Assembly: GCA_937899905.1 (NCBI GenBank)
Contig: CALCCF010000039.1
Span: forward strand, 1 to 46,952
Length of the DNA: 46,952 nt
Direction of reading: 5' to 3'
DNA from: an uncultured Phycisphaeraceae bacterium
Lineage (GTDB): Bacteria; Planctomycetota; Phycisphaerae; Phycisphaerales; UBA1924
Of this stretch, positions 16,193 through 24,132 are shown piece by piece. Numbering within the stretch: position 1 is the first letter of the stretch; the number at the start of each line of letters is the position of its first letter. The position numbers and the translations under genes are program-made. Below the pieces are notes generated by a model, which saw only the letters and a list, made by a program, of their open reading frames with translations, did no database searches and was not told the origin of the DNA.

Positions 16193-17440
16193 ATGCACGC
16201 CAGCCGGCTCCGTATTCACGCAGTGGTTCTCTCCACCGCCCTCGTTGCCTGCATTTCGGCGGTCGCGACTGCCCAGCCCGCTCCGGGTCGCGGCGATGCC
16301 GCGCCGCCGATCTCCATCGATGCCTTGACCAACGCCTCGCTTGGGGACCAAGCAAACTGGCGCGCGTGGGCCGAGGGGACGACCGTGATCGAGTTCTGGG
16401 GCACGTGGTGCGCACCGTGCGTCGCCGCTATCCCACACCTCAATGAATTACACGATTACTTCGCCCCCAAGGGCGTCAACTTCCTCAGTGTCACCTTCGA
16501 GGAACCCGCGATCACCGACACGTTCCAGGAGCGCAAGAAGCTCCACACCTGGATCGGCCACGACATGGACCGGTCGATGGTGGAGGACTACGGCGTCCGA
16601 AGCTGGCCCACGACCTTCGTCGTGCGCGATGGTGTGATCGTTGCGCGGACGCACCCCAACCAGCTCTCAAAGGACCGGCTCGCGGCGCTCGTCGAGGGTC
16701 GGCCCGATCCACTGCAGCCCAAGCCCGCGGCGGAGACCGAAGCAGAGAAGGACCTCGGCGCCGACGGACGGCCGGTCATCTCCGGCGGCGTGAGGCCGGG
16801 CATCGATCCGTTCACACCGATTGAGGACCAGCCCGCCGTCCAGGTCATCGTGAGGCCCGCCGGCGACTACTCGACAACCACGTCCAGCGGCATGGCAATG
16901 ACGGCGTTGGGTGCCGACGTAGCCAACATCGTGCGCATGACCCACACACTGAGTGGATATGCCATGGAGGTCGACCCCGCGGTCCCCGACCAGAAGTATG
17001 ACGTCATCTATCGCATCCCGCGCGAGCAGTACCCTGCGCTCATGTCCTCCGTGCGCGAGCTCATCCTGGTTGGTCTCGGCGTGCGGCTCGAGACAGAGAA
17101 TCGCGAGGTTGATGCCTACGAGCTGCGCGTCGCCGAAACGGGCCTGAAGCTGCAGGACTCGGGGATGGGGCGGCAGATGGGCATCAGCTCGCAGACGACC
17201 GAGTCGGCGACCACCATCATCAGCTCGAGTGGCAAGATGGCCACCCTCGCCGCCTTCATCTCGAGCAATGTGGGCGCTCCCGTCCTCAACCGCACCGATC
17301 ACGAGGGCTTCCTCTTCCTCGATCTCGAATTGCCCAGAGACAAGGGCGAGCTTTCCAAGATGCTCCGCCAAGAGGCAGGCCTCGTCCTCGTACCTACGAA
17401 GCACGAGATCGAGTTCACGACCATTGTGCCAGCGCAGTAA
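16193..17440 (+). CDS. Secreted thioredoxin-fold and DUF3738 fusion protein (415 aa)
   Basis: ATG at 16193 has GGGGG eight bases upstream. A signal peptide (STALVACISAVATAQ) is followed by a TlpA/ResA-like thioredoxin domain with VIEFWGTWCAPCVAAIPHL (redox cysteines at residues 73 and 76) and the cis-Pro region SWPTTFVVRDG. A Pro-rich linker leads to a C-terminal domain of about 190 residues with VDAYELRVAETGLKL and FLDLELPRDKGELSKMLRQE, which fits DUF3738 (TIGR03435). The thioredoxin half probably reduces or isomerises disulfides outside the cytoplasm; the role of DUF3738 is unknown. It is convergent with rarA with no gap. Confidence 0.85.
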   Translation: MHASRLRIHAVVLSTALVACISAVATAQPAPGRGDAAPPISIDALTNASLGDQANWRAWAEGTTVIEFWGTWCAPCVAAIPHLNELHDYFAPKGVNFLSVTFEEPAITDTFQERKKLHTWIGHDMDRSMVEDYGVRSWPTTFVVRDGVIVARTHPNQLSKDRLAALVEGRPDPLQPKPAAETEAEKDLGADGRPVISGGVRPGIDPFTPIEDQPAVQVIVRPAGDYSTTTSSGMAMTALGADVANIVRMTHTLSGYAMEVDPAVPDQKYDVIYRIPREQYPALMSSVRELILVGLGVRLETENREVDAYELRVAETGLKLQDSGMGRQMGISSQTTESATTIISSSGKMATLAAFISSNVGAPVLNRTDHEGFLFLDLELPRDKGELSKMLRQEAGLVLVPTKHEIEFTTIVPAQ

Positions 17441-18790
17441 CTACGACCGCCGCTTCCGCCGCATCGCGCGGATCTCCGCCAGCCTCTTCGCCATTGCTCC
17501 CTCTTCGCCGGTATCGCCGGGCTCGTAGTACCGCTTCTCCACGCCCAGGTAGTCCTGGCCGGTTACTCCGCCCTCGGCGTTGTGGCTGTACTCGTACGAC
17601 TCGCCACCGGCCTTCTTCGTGCGCACACCGGTGGCGGTGTCGGTCGTGAGCGGCGAGCTGTTCGGATCACGAAGATACACCGGCACCGGAACGGTCCGGC
17701 CCTCGCGCACGTCCTTGAGCGCCGAGTCGATCGCAACATATGAACGGTTGCTCTTGGGTGCGAGCGCAAGGTAGCACGCGCAGTGGCCCAGCGTGATGCG
17801 CGCCTCGGGCATGCCGATGCGTTCGACAAGTTCCCACGCCGAGGCGGCGACCGTGATCGCGCGTGGGTCCGCGTTGCCGATGTCCTCGCTCGCCAGGATC
17901 GCCAGCCTGCGCGCAATGAACCGTGGGTCCTCGCCGCCCTCGAGCATGCGCGCGATCCAGTAGCATGCGGCGTCTGGGTCGCTGCCGCGGATGCTCTTGA
18001 TCATCGCCGAGGCCGAGTCGTAGTGCTCGTCATCGCCGTAGACCGCCGCCTTCTGCTGGATGGAATCCTCAGCAGTCTGGCGATCGATCACGATGGGCTG
18101 GTCGGCCGACTCCGAACTGAGCACGGCGACCTCGAGCGCGGTCAGCGCGCGACGGGCGTCACCATCGCACTTGGCGGCCCATACGCCCAGCGCGTCATCT
18201 TGCGCCTCGATGCGCACCTTGCCAAAGCCGCGCTCGTCGTCCGTAATCGCGCGCCGAAGGACGGTCGTGATCTCGTCCTCGGTCAGTGGCTCGAGCCGGA
18301 ACAGCGTGCTGCGGCTCACCAGCGCGGCGTTGCAGGCAAACAGCGGGTTCTCCGTGGTCGCGCCGATAAGCGTGAGCACGCCCTGCTCGACATCTTCCAG
18401 CAGTACGTCCTGCTGGCTGCGCGAAAAGCGGTGGACCTCATCGAGGAAGAGCACCGTGCCGGGACCGCCGTCTTCGAGCCTGGCACGCGCGACCTCGGCG
18501 ATCTCTCGGATGCGCTTCACGCCGATCGACGCGGCGTTGGCGGCCTCGAAGTGCCTGTTGCTGAAGCCGGCAATGAGACCCGCTAGCGTGGTCTTGCCAG
18601 TGCCGGGCGGCCCATGCAGGATCAGGCTCGTCAGCGTGTCGGCCTCGAGCATGCGCCGGAGCAGTTTGCCGGGGGCAAGGATGTGCGACTGGCCGACGAC
18701 CTCGTCGATGGACCGGGGGCGCATCCGAGCCGCCAACGGCTCGGCCCGCCGGCGTCGCTTCTCGCGTTCTGCACCGAACAGGTTGCTCAT
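17441..18790 (-). CDS. rarA: Replication-associated recombination protein RarA (MgsA/WRNIP1 family) (449 aa)
   Basis: RarA is a clamp-loader-like AAA+ ATPase acting at stalled replication forks. Visible are the N-terminal MRPRSIDEVVGQSHIL block, Walker A GPPGTGKTT (residues 60-68), Walker B LFLDEVHRF (114-122), sensor 1 GATTENP, the SRSTLF arginine-finger region, and the C-terminal MGS1 domain (KSIRGSDPDAACYWIARML, RRLAILASEDIGNADP). ATG at 18790 gives the family's normal length and begins MSNLFGAE. The C-terminal KRYYEPGDTGEEGAMAKRL is also typical. It is divergent from the acyltransferase gene and convergent with the thioredoxin-DUF3738 gene. Confidence 0.95.
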   Translation of the reverse strand: MSNLFGAEREKRRRRAEPLAARMRPRSIDEVVGQSHILAPGKLLRRMLEADTLTSLILHGPPGTGKTTLAGLIAGFSNRHFEAANAASIGVKRIREIAEVARARLEDGGPGTVLFLDEVHRFSRSQQDVLLEDVEQGVLTLIGATTENPLFACNAALVSRSTLFRLEPLTEDEITTVLRRAITDDERGFGKVRIEAQDDALGVWAAKCDGDARRALTALEVAVLSSESADQPIVIDRQTAEDSIQQKAAVYGDDEHYDSASAMIKSIRGSDPDAACYWIARMLEGGEDPRFIARRLAILASEDIGNADPRAITVAASAWELVERIGMPEARITLGHCACYLALAPKSNRSYVAIDSALKDVREGRTVPVPVYLRDPNSSPLTTDTATGVRTKKAGGESYEYSHNAEGGVTGQDYLGVEKRYYEPGDTGEEGAMAKRLAEIRAMRRKRRS

Positions 18791-18877
18791 TGCCGATGGT
18801 ACGAGGAGGTCGCCTGTGCGCCAAAAGGCGTACTCGTGGTCGAACGCGAACCTAATGGGTGCTAACCTGTAGCCCTC

Positions 18878-19585
18878 ATGCCCGAATGGCTTCCCTGGAT
18901 CATCCTCGCCCTGCTGCTCTGGCTGGGGTTGGCGTTGCTCGCCGACCTGCTGCTGGAGGGGCCGCGGGGGGATGATGTCGTGGGGAATGCGGCATACCGC
19001 ACAATCCGGCTGTACGTCCGGCTGCGGCACACGCCGGTGATTTCGGGATCCGAGCATCTCGCCGATGCCGATGATGGGCCGCTGATCGTGGTGGCGAACC
19101 ACGCGTCAGGGGTCGATCCGCTGCTGATCCAGGCGGTGCTGCCGTTCGAGCCGCGGTGGATGATGGCGATCGACATGCGGCATCCGCTGGGCGAGTGGTT
19201 GTGGCGGTTTGGCAAGATCATCTTCGTCGATCGGAGCAGTCGCGACCCGGTGGGCGTGCGAGACGCGATCCGCCACCTTGGCGATGGCGGTGTGCTCGGG
19301 TTGTTTCCCGAGGGCGGGATCGAGCGCCGGCCGCAAACGCTCAAGCCGTTCCAGCCGGGTGTCGGTTTGCTGGTGCGCCGGAGCGGGGCGCGCGTGCTGC
19401 CGATCGTGATCGAGGGCGCGGCCATGGCCCCGACCGCGTGGGGCGCGCTGTTGCGGCGCAGTCGGCCGACGATCCGGATCATGCCCGTGATCGCCTATGA
19501 GCGTTTGGTGCCAGCCGGGGAGGTAGCAGCCGACCTTCAGGCCCGGTATGAGGCGTGGACGGGGTGGGGCGTCGAGGAAGCCTAA
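18878..19585 (+). CDS. PlsC-type lysophospholipid/1-acyl-glycerol-3-phosphate acyltransferase (235 aa)
   Basis: The N-terminus is a membrane helix (IILALLLWLGLALLADLLL). The acyltransferase motifs are NHASGVD at residues 74-80 (the His-x4-Asp catalytic pair), VDRSSRDP, FPEGG at 143-147, and a final strand with LPIVIEGA. Members transfer a fatty acyl chain to lysophosphatidate or related lipids at the inner membrane. Which acceptor is used is not visible. The gene ends two bases before the end of the convergent Xer-type gene. Length and motif spacing are normal. Confidence 0.9.
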   Translation: MPEWLPWIILALLLWLGLALLADLLLEGPRGDDVVGNAAYRTIRLYVRLRHTPVISGSEHLADADDGPLIVVANHASGVDPLLIQAVLPFEPRWMMAIDMRHPLGEWLWRFGKIIFVDRSSRDPVGVRDAIRHLGDGGVLGLFPEGGIERRPQTLKPFQPGVGLLVRRSGARVLPIVIEGAAMAPTAWGALLRRSRPTIRIMPVIAYERLVPAGEVAADLQARYEAWTGWGVEEA

Positions 19586-19587
19586 GT

Positions 19588-20580
19588 TCAGCCAAGCGGC
19601 AGATGCTTGGCGACCGTCTCGTGCAGTCGCTCGCCGTCGAGGTGGGTGAAGATCTCTGTTGTCGCAAGGCTGGCGTGGCCCAGCATCTCCTGGACGACGC
19701 GGAGGTCGGCGCCGCCGGTCATCAGGTGCGTGGCGAAGCTGTGCCGGAGCATGTGGGGGTGGATGCCCTTGAGCCCCGCGCTCGTCGCCCAGCGCCGGAC
19801 GATGACCCAGACCGCCGTGCGCTCGAGCGGCCGGCCGGTGCGCGAGAGGAAGAGGCGGCCCTGGTGGTGGTTGGCCTTGCGCGCGAGCTCGGGCCGGCAC
19901 TCGGTGCGGTAGCGTGCGATCCAGTGGACGGCTGGCATGCCCATGGGCACGACGCGTTCCTTGTTGCCCTTGCCGCGGACGCGCAGGATTGCGACGTCCC
20001 GAACGGGGTCGTCGTCGGCGAGGTCGCAGACTTCCGAGGCGCGCACGCCGCAGGCGTACATGAGCTCGAGCATGGCGCGGTCGCGCAGCCAGAGTGGCGG
20101 GCCCTTGGCGTGGGCCGGGGCGTGTGGGGCCTCGATGAGCGACTGGATCTGGGACGGCGAGAGCGTCTTGGGCAGTCGTCGCCAGCGCGCCGGGCGCAGC
20201 AATGGCTCGGTTGGGTCTTCTTCGAGCGCACCGCGCGCATTGAGCCAGCGGCAGTATGCGCGGATCGCGGCGAGGTGGCGTGCGAGGCTGGCGTGGTTCA
20301 CGCCGCGCTCACTGGTGAGCCGTCCGAGGTGGTCTGCCAGGCTGCGCGGCTCGATGGTGCTCGGGTCGGCGATGCCGTGTGCGGTGAGGTCTTGGGCGAG
20401 GTCGCGCAGGTCTCGGGCGTAGGCGAGGCGTGTGTTGTGGCTCAGGCCACACTCCACGCGGAGGAACGTGAGGAACGCGCGCAGCTGACGCTGGTGGGCG
20501 TCGGGCAGCTCGTCCAGGCCCGGGATGTCGTGCGGGGATTGCGGCACTGTGCAGGTATCGGCAGGGTTGGCCGTGCGCAT
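19588..20580 (-). CDS. XerC/XerD-type tyrosine recombinase lacking its catalytic tyrosine (330 aa)
   Basis: Both domains are present: an N-terminal SAM-like core-binding domain (residues about 28-115, FLTFLRVECGLSHNTRLAYA) and a full C-terminal catalytic domain. Catalytic residues R180 (ACGVRASE), K204 (VRGKGNKE), H276 and R279 (HPHMLRHSFATHL) and H302 (LGHAS) are intact. At the nucleophile, where XerC/XerD read TTxIYTH, this protein reads TTEIFTHL: F311, codon TTC at 19648-19650. No later tyrosine exists. Without the tyrosine, strand cleavage should be blocked, so this copy may be a regulatory or structural partner, or the base may be a sequencing error. The start is ATG at 20580, just after the flagellin terminator. 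Confidence 0.9.
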   Translation of the reverse strand: MRTANPADTCTVPQSPHDIPGLDELPDAHQRQLRAFLTFLRVECGLSHNTRLAYARDLRDLAQDLTAHGIADPSTIEPRSLADHLGRLTSERGVNHASLARHLAAIRAYCRWLNARGALEEDPTEPLLRPARWRRLPKTLSPSQIQSLIEAPHAPAHAKGPPLWLRDRAMLELMYACGVRASEVCDLADDDPVRDVAILRVRGKGNKERVVPMGMPAVHWIARYRTECRPELARKANHHQGRLFLSRTGRPLERTAVWVIVRRWATSAGLKGIHPHMLRHSFATHLMTGGADLRVVQEMLGHASLATTEIFTHLDGERLHETVAKHLPLG

Positions 20581-20585
20581 AGCAA

Positions 20586-20615
20586 AAGGCCCGCCCCGAG
20601 ATTGGGGCGGGCCTT
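20586..20615 (-). terminator. Rho-independent terminator of the last flagellin gene
   Basis: AAGGCCCGCCCC pairs perfectly with GGGGCGGGCCTT around a six-base loop. On the minus strand the stem ends in CCTTTTGCT, giving a short U-run. It sits between the flagellin stop and the Xer-type start (six bases from that ATG), so it probably isolates the recombinase from the flagellar block. Confidence 0.85.
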
Positions 20616-20634
20616 GAAGGTGCTTTCACCAGTC

Positions 20635-20659
20635 CCGGCTAGCTGGTATCGCTAGCCGG
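20635..20659 (-). repeat. Hairpin after the flagellin stop
   Basis: CCGGCTAGC pairs perfectly with GCTAGCCGG across a seven-base loop, 20 bases after the flagellin stop. No U-run follows. It may stabilise the 3' end of the abundant flagellin message ahead of the true terminator at 20586-20615. Confidence 0.5.
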
Positions 20660-20678
20660 TGTCGTCAGCTGGGGGGCC

Positions 20679-22202
20679 TTAGCCCAGAAGCTGGAGGACG
20701 GACTGGGGCTGGCTGTTGGCCAGCGAGAGGATGTTCGTCGACGACGAGACCAGGATCTGGCTGCGGGTCAGGGCAGCGGTCTCGGCGGCGAAGTCGGTGT
20801 CACGGATGACCGAGTCGGCCGCTCGGGTGTTCTCAACCGAGATGGCCAGGCTTCGGATGGTGGCGCCAACGGTGTTCTTCTGGAAGGCACCGAGGCGGCC
20901 GCGGAGGCTCGAGACCTGCTCGATGGCCTCGGAGACAACATCCTGGGCACCCGACAGGTCATCGCCGTCGGCCAGGTTCAGGCTCTTGCCCGAGGCGAGG
21001 TCGCCCAGGAAGCCGTTGTCGGAGTTACCCAGGTTGCGGACGGCGACGTTGGAGATGCCCAACGAGACCTTGCCGGCGATGTCGACCTGACCAGCGAGCT
21101 GGAAGTCGGCACCACCGCCGGTGACCTGGAGGGTCGGCTGGCCGGCGCTGGCCTCGACGGCGCCGAGGGTCTGCGAGGCGGCGGTCGCGAGGGTCAGCTC
21201 AACATCGAGGAAGTCGGTGTTGATCCGAAGGTCCTTGCCGTCGGCAACCGCGCGGACACCGTTGATGGTGCCGGCGACGTCCTGGCCGAGGTCGCGGATC
21301 TCGTTGGTGGCGGCGGCGAAGGTGCTCGTCGCGGTGGTCTCGGCGGTGCCGAAATCGTCGGCTTCCAGATCGAAGATACCGATGCCCGTACCGGTGATGC
21401 CGGCGTCGTCGAGCACGCGGACGGAGACGAACTCGTCCGAACCGAAGTCCTCGCTGGCCAGCACGATACCGGTGCCCGAGACCGTGGCGGTCACGCCGGT
21501 GACATCACTGAACTGGTTGATGGCGCCTGCGACATCGGCAACGGCCGTGGTGGAGCTGAAGCTGAACTCACGGCTGCCGAGGCGGCCGGCCACCTCGATA
21601 CGGAAGTCATCGCCGCTGCCACCGAGATCGAGGGTGGCGCCGGTGGACAGGAAGAAACCGGCCTGCTGGGCGGACTGGGTGACGAGAACGTCGACATCGA
21701 GCGTCGCGCTCTCGAACTTCGCACCGTTGACCTTGAAGTCGGTGACCTCGCTGGCAACGTTCTGGGCGCGGTAGTCGAAGCTGCCGTTGAGGAGCTTGGT
21801 GCCCTGGAAGCTGGTGGCCGACGCGATGCGGTCGATGGTCTGGAGGATCGAGTCAACCTGCTGCTGGTTGGCCGACTTTTCCTGCTCGCTCAGACCGGCC
21901 TGGTTGGCGGTCGTGGTCAGCAGACCCTGGAGCTCGTTGAGGAGGTTGGAAACTTCCTGGAGACCACCCTCGGCGATGTTCACGACCTGGTCGGCGCGCT
22001 CGGCGTTGCCGATGGCGGCGGTCAGGGCGGTGGCCTCGGCCCGGAGGTTCTCCGAAGCGATGAGGCCGGCCGGGTCGTCCTTACCGCGGTTGATGCGGGT
22101 ACCGGTCGACAGACGCTCGAGCGACTGGCTCAGGTTGGTGTTGTTCAGGCCGAGCACACGCTGGGCGAGAAGCGACTGCACGTTGGTGTTGATGCGACTC
22201 AT
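20679..22202 (-). CDS. fliC: Flagellin, copy 1 (507 aa)
   Basis: Flagellin polymerises into the filament. The conserved ends are clear: MSRINTNVQSLLAQ...LSQSLERLSTGTRINRGKDD at the N-terminus and SVIRDTDFAAETAALTRSQI...SQPQSVLQLLG at the C-terminus. The centre is variable and includes a stretch (AVADVAGAINQFSDVTGVTA, DFGSDEFVSVRV) that matches the flagellin IN motif pattern. ATG at 22202 has GGAGGA nine bases upstream; the longer frame is rejected. It has its own leader with a candidate sigma-28-type promoter and CsrA-type hairpin. Cells export it through the flagellar apparatus, and FliW would bind it in the cytoplasm. Confidence 0.97.
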   Translation of the reverse strand: MSRINTNVQSLLAQRVLGLNNTNLSQSLERLSTGTRINRGKDDPAGLIASENLRAEATALTAAIGNAERADQVVNIAEGGLQEVSNLLNELQGLLTTTANQAGLSEQEKSANQQQVDSILQTIDRIASATSFQGTKLLNGSFDYRAQNVASEVTDFKVNGAKFESATLDVDVLVTQSAQQAGFFLSTGATLDLGGSGDDFRIEVAGRLGSREFSFSSTTAVADVAGAINQFSDVTGVTATVSGTGIVLASEDFGSDEFVSVRVLDDAGITGTGIGIFDLEADDFGTAETTATSTFAAATNEIRDLGQDVAGTINGVRAVADGKDLRINTDFLDVELTLATAASQTLGAVEASAGQPTLQVTGGGADFQLAGQVDIAGKVSLGISNVAVRNLGNSDNGFLGDLASGKSLNLADGDDLSGAQDVVSEAIEQVSSLRGRLGAFQKNTVGATIRSLAISVENTRAADSVIRDTDFAAETAALTRSQILVSSSTNILSLANSQPQSVLQLLG

Positions 22203-22210
22203 TTGCGAGA

Positions 22211-22246
22211 TCCTCCGTGAACCCGGACTCCGTGGGTTGTGTCCGG
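22211..22246 (-). promoter_or_regulatory. CsrA-type binding region in the leader of flagellin copy 1
   Basis: Two ACGGA pentamers lie in the leader on the minus strand: one (22214-22218) overlaps the GGAGGA ribosome site, the other (22229-22233) sits in the loop of a hairpin whose CCGGAC/GUCCGG stem spans 22223-22246. ANGGA in a loop plus a second copy at the Shine-Dalgarno is the known CsrA arrangement. Binding is inferred. Confidence 0.6.
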
Positions 22247-22334
22247 CGTCCAACCGCGGGGGTCAAGCGTCCCCGCCTCGTTCGCCCGAGTGGCGCTGGC
22301 GTCCATACCAGGGCCTCGCTCGTGCTTGGTGGGG

Positions 22335-22362
22335 GGATCGACGGAACCGGAGGGGCGATTTA
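22335..22362 (-). promoter_or_regulatory. Candidate sigma-28-type promoter of flagellin copy 1
   Basis: On the minus strand TAAA (22362-22359) is followed after 16 bases by GTCGAT (22342-22337), close to the flagellar consensus TAAA-N15-GCCGATAA. It would give a leader of about 125 bases containing the ACGGA hairpin. The match is partial. Confidence 0.4.
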
Positions 22363-22399
22363 GTCCAACTTGGCAATCTGGAGAAAATCGAGCGCAGAC

Positions 22400-22433
22400 G
22401 ACCACGAGCCCGGTTTTGACCGAGCTCGTGATC
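22400..22433 (-). terminator. Long hairpin between the two flagellin genes
   Basis: A 15-bp stem (two G-U pairs) closes a CAAA loop, about 45 bases after the stop of flagellin copy 2. A smaller CGCCCC/GGGGCG hairpin (22452-22471) comes first. On the minus strand the run TTTT comes only about 12 bases later, so termination may be partial; the opposite orientation has a better U-tract. Confidence 0.45.
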
Positions 22434-22478
22434 GAATTTTGTTAGGTTTTTCGCCCCAAGTCGTCGGGGCGGTCTGGT

Positions 22479-24038
22479 TTAGCCGAGGAGCTGGAGGACG
22501 TTCTGGGACTGCTGGTTGGCCAGGCTGAGGACGGTTGTGCCCGAGCTGGCCAGGATCTGGGCCCTGGTCAGGAGGCTGGTCTCGGCGGCGAAGTCGGCGT
22601 CCCGGATGATCGACTCGCTGGCGGTGAGGTTCTCAACGGCCAGTGAGAGCGAACGGATGTTGGTCTGGAGGGTGTTTCGCTCGAAGGCGCCCAGGCGGCC
22701 TCGCACGATGGTGATCTCGTCGATCGAGGTGTCCGCGATCCGGCTGGCCGCGGTGAAGTTGCCGCGGTCCTTGCTCGCGGCGAGGCTGTTCTCTCGGCCG
22801 GTCTTGAGCGACTCGAGGAACTCGAGCGACCCCTCGACGATCGTGCCACCCAGTCGGGTGGCCGCCACCGAATTGACGCCGATGTTCACCTGCTGCTGGG
22901 CGACCACTTCCGAGCCGAGCTGGAAGAGCGAGCCGCCGCCGGTGATGTTGAAGGTCGACGTCGTGCCGGCACTGGTGGCAAAGTCCGCGGTGAGGGTCAT
23001 CTCGAGCGAGAGCTGGGTGCTCGCGGTCGAGACGTTGAGGCCGTCGCCGCTTGCGAGTGCACCGTTGATGATCGCTTCGACGTCGCGGCCGCCGTCGCGT
23101 ACGGCTGTGAGCAGATCGGTGCCGACACTGCCCCACGGGAACGGGTCGTTGATATCGATCGGCAGGCTGTCCTCGAACTTGTAGGTCTCCCAGACGCCAC
23201 CGGTCGGCGGAGCGGCCAGTCGTTCTACGGAGACGAATGAGCGTGAGCCGTACCCCTCGCTGCGGAACACGAGGCCGCTGGTCGCCGCGCCATTGATGAG
23301 TTCTGCGACAACGCCGGTCGAGGGCGTGAGTCGATTGACGGCATCGACGACATCGTTGAACGTCTGGCCGCTCGTGAACTCGAGGCTGACCACGCCGTCG
23401 GGGCCGCGAACCTCGAGGACGACGGTCGAGAGGATGGTGCCGTTGAGGGGATCGCCCGGGGTGGGAAGATCGCCACGCACGTAGAGGCCACCCTGCTGCG
23501 CGGAGTTGAGGATCTCGACGTTGACGTCGAGCGCGTCGTCTTGTGAGAAGCTCGCCGCACGGACGTTGGTCTTGGCGATCGCCGAGAGCGCGATGCCCGA
23601 GGTCTGGTATCCGAGCGAACCGTCGAGCAGCTTCAGGTCGCCGAAGGACGCGGTGTCGGCGATTCGAGTGATCGAATCGATGGCCGAGTCGATCTGGGCC
23701 TGGTTGGCCGCGATCTCCTCGTCGGAGAAGGCACCGGTGTTCGCCGCCTCGACAACGAGTGCCTTGATGGAGTTGAGCAGCTCGTTGATCTCGGTCAGCG
23801 AGCCTTCCGTGGTCGCGATGACCGCCGAAGCGCGCTCGGCGTTCTTGATGCCTTGCTCTGCGCCGCGGATGTTCGAGCGCAGGCGCTCGGAGATAATGAG
23901 GCCGGCGGGATCGTCCTTGCCTCGGTTGATGCGCAGGCCGGTCGAGAGCCGTTCCAGCCGGACATCGAGTTCACGATTGGTCTTCGTGAGATTCGATCGA
24001 GCGATCATGCTGGGCACGTTGGTATTGATGCGAGTCAT
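22479..24038 (-). CDS. fliC: Flagellin, copy 2 (519 aa)
   Basis: This second flagellin has the same conserved ends (MTRINTNVPSMIARSNL, ERLSTGLRINRGKDDPAGLI; SIIRDADFAAETSLLTRAQI, NQQSQNVLQLLG) but a clearly different core, with VVLEVRGPDGVVSLEF and GYGSRSFVSVERL corresponding to the IN-motif region of copy 1. ATG at 24038 has GGAGGATC upstream. The gene follows csrA after 94 bases with no obvious own promoter, so it is likely expressed with the fliW-csrA transcript. Its leader has an ACGGA hairpin like copy 1. The two flagellins may form different filament segments or filaments of mixed composition. Confidence 0.97.
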   Translation of the reverse strand: MTRINTNVPSMIARSNLTKTNRELDVRLERLSTGLRINRGKDDPAGLIISERLRSNIRGAEQGIKNAERASAVIATTEGSLTEINELLNSIKALVVEAANTGAFSDEEIAANQAQIDSAIDSITRIADTASFGDLKLLDGSLGYQTSGIALSAIAKTNVRAASFSQDDALDVNVEILNSAQQGGLYVRGDLPTPGDPLNGTILSTVVLEVRGPDGVVSLEFTSGQTFNDVVDAVNRLTPSTGVVAELINGAATSGLVFRSEGYGSRSFVSVERLAAPPTGGVWETYKFEDSLPIDINDPFPWGSVGTDLLTAVRDGGRDVEAIINGALASGDGLNVSTASTQLSLEMTLTADFATSAGTTSTFNITGGGSLFQLGSEVVAQQQVNIGVNSVAATRLGGTIVEGSLEFLESLKTGRENSLAASKDRGNFTAASRIADTSIDEITIVRGRLGAFERNTLQTNIRSLSLAVENLTASESIIRDADFAAETSLLTRAQILASSGTTVLSLANQQSQNVLQLLG

Positions 24039-24046
24039 CGCGATCC

Positions 24047-24079
24047 TCCGTGAGCCGAAGCCGCACTCCGTCGCGGCCT
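24047..24079 (-). promoter_or_regulatory. CsrA-type binding region in the leader of flagellin copy 2
   Basis: ACGGA occurs at 24047-24051 (overlapping the GGAGGA ribosome site) and at 24067-24071, the latter in the eight-base loop of a hairpin (24058-24079; GCCGC/GCGGC core extended by G-U and A-U pairs). An alternative fold between the two motifs (24050-24066) carries a UUCG tetraloop. The layout mirrors that of flagellin copy 1. Confidence 0.6.
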
Positions 24080-24132
24080 GGTGGAACTACTCGAAGCGCC
24101 CTTTCGTGCGGCGCCGGGCTTTCGCGCCCTAA

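Noticed and set aside
19588-20580. Xer-type gene as integrase of a mobile element
   Set aside because: No att repeats, phage genes or composition change nearby; the neighbours are chromosomal genes.
22452-22471. CGCCCC/GGGGCG hairpin as a terminator of flagellin copy 2
   Set aside because: On the minus strand it is followed by A-rich sequence instead of a U-run; treated only as part of the hairpin region.
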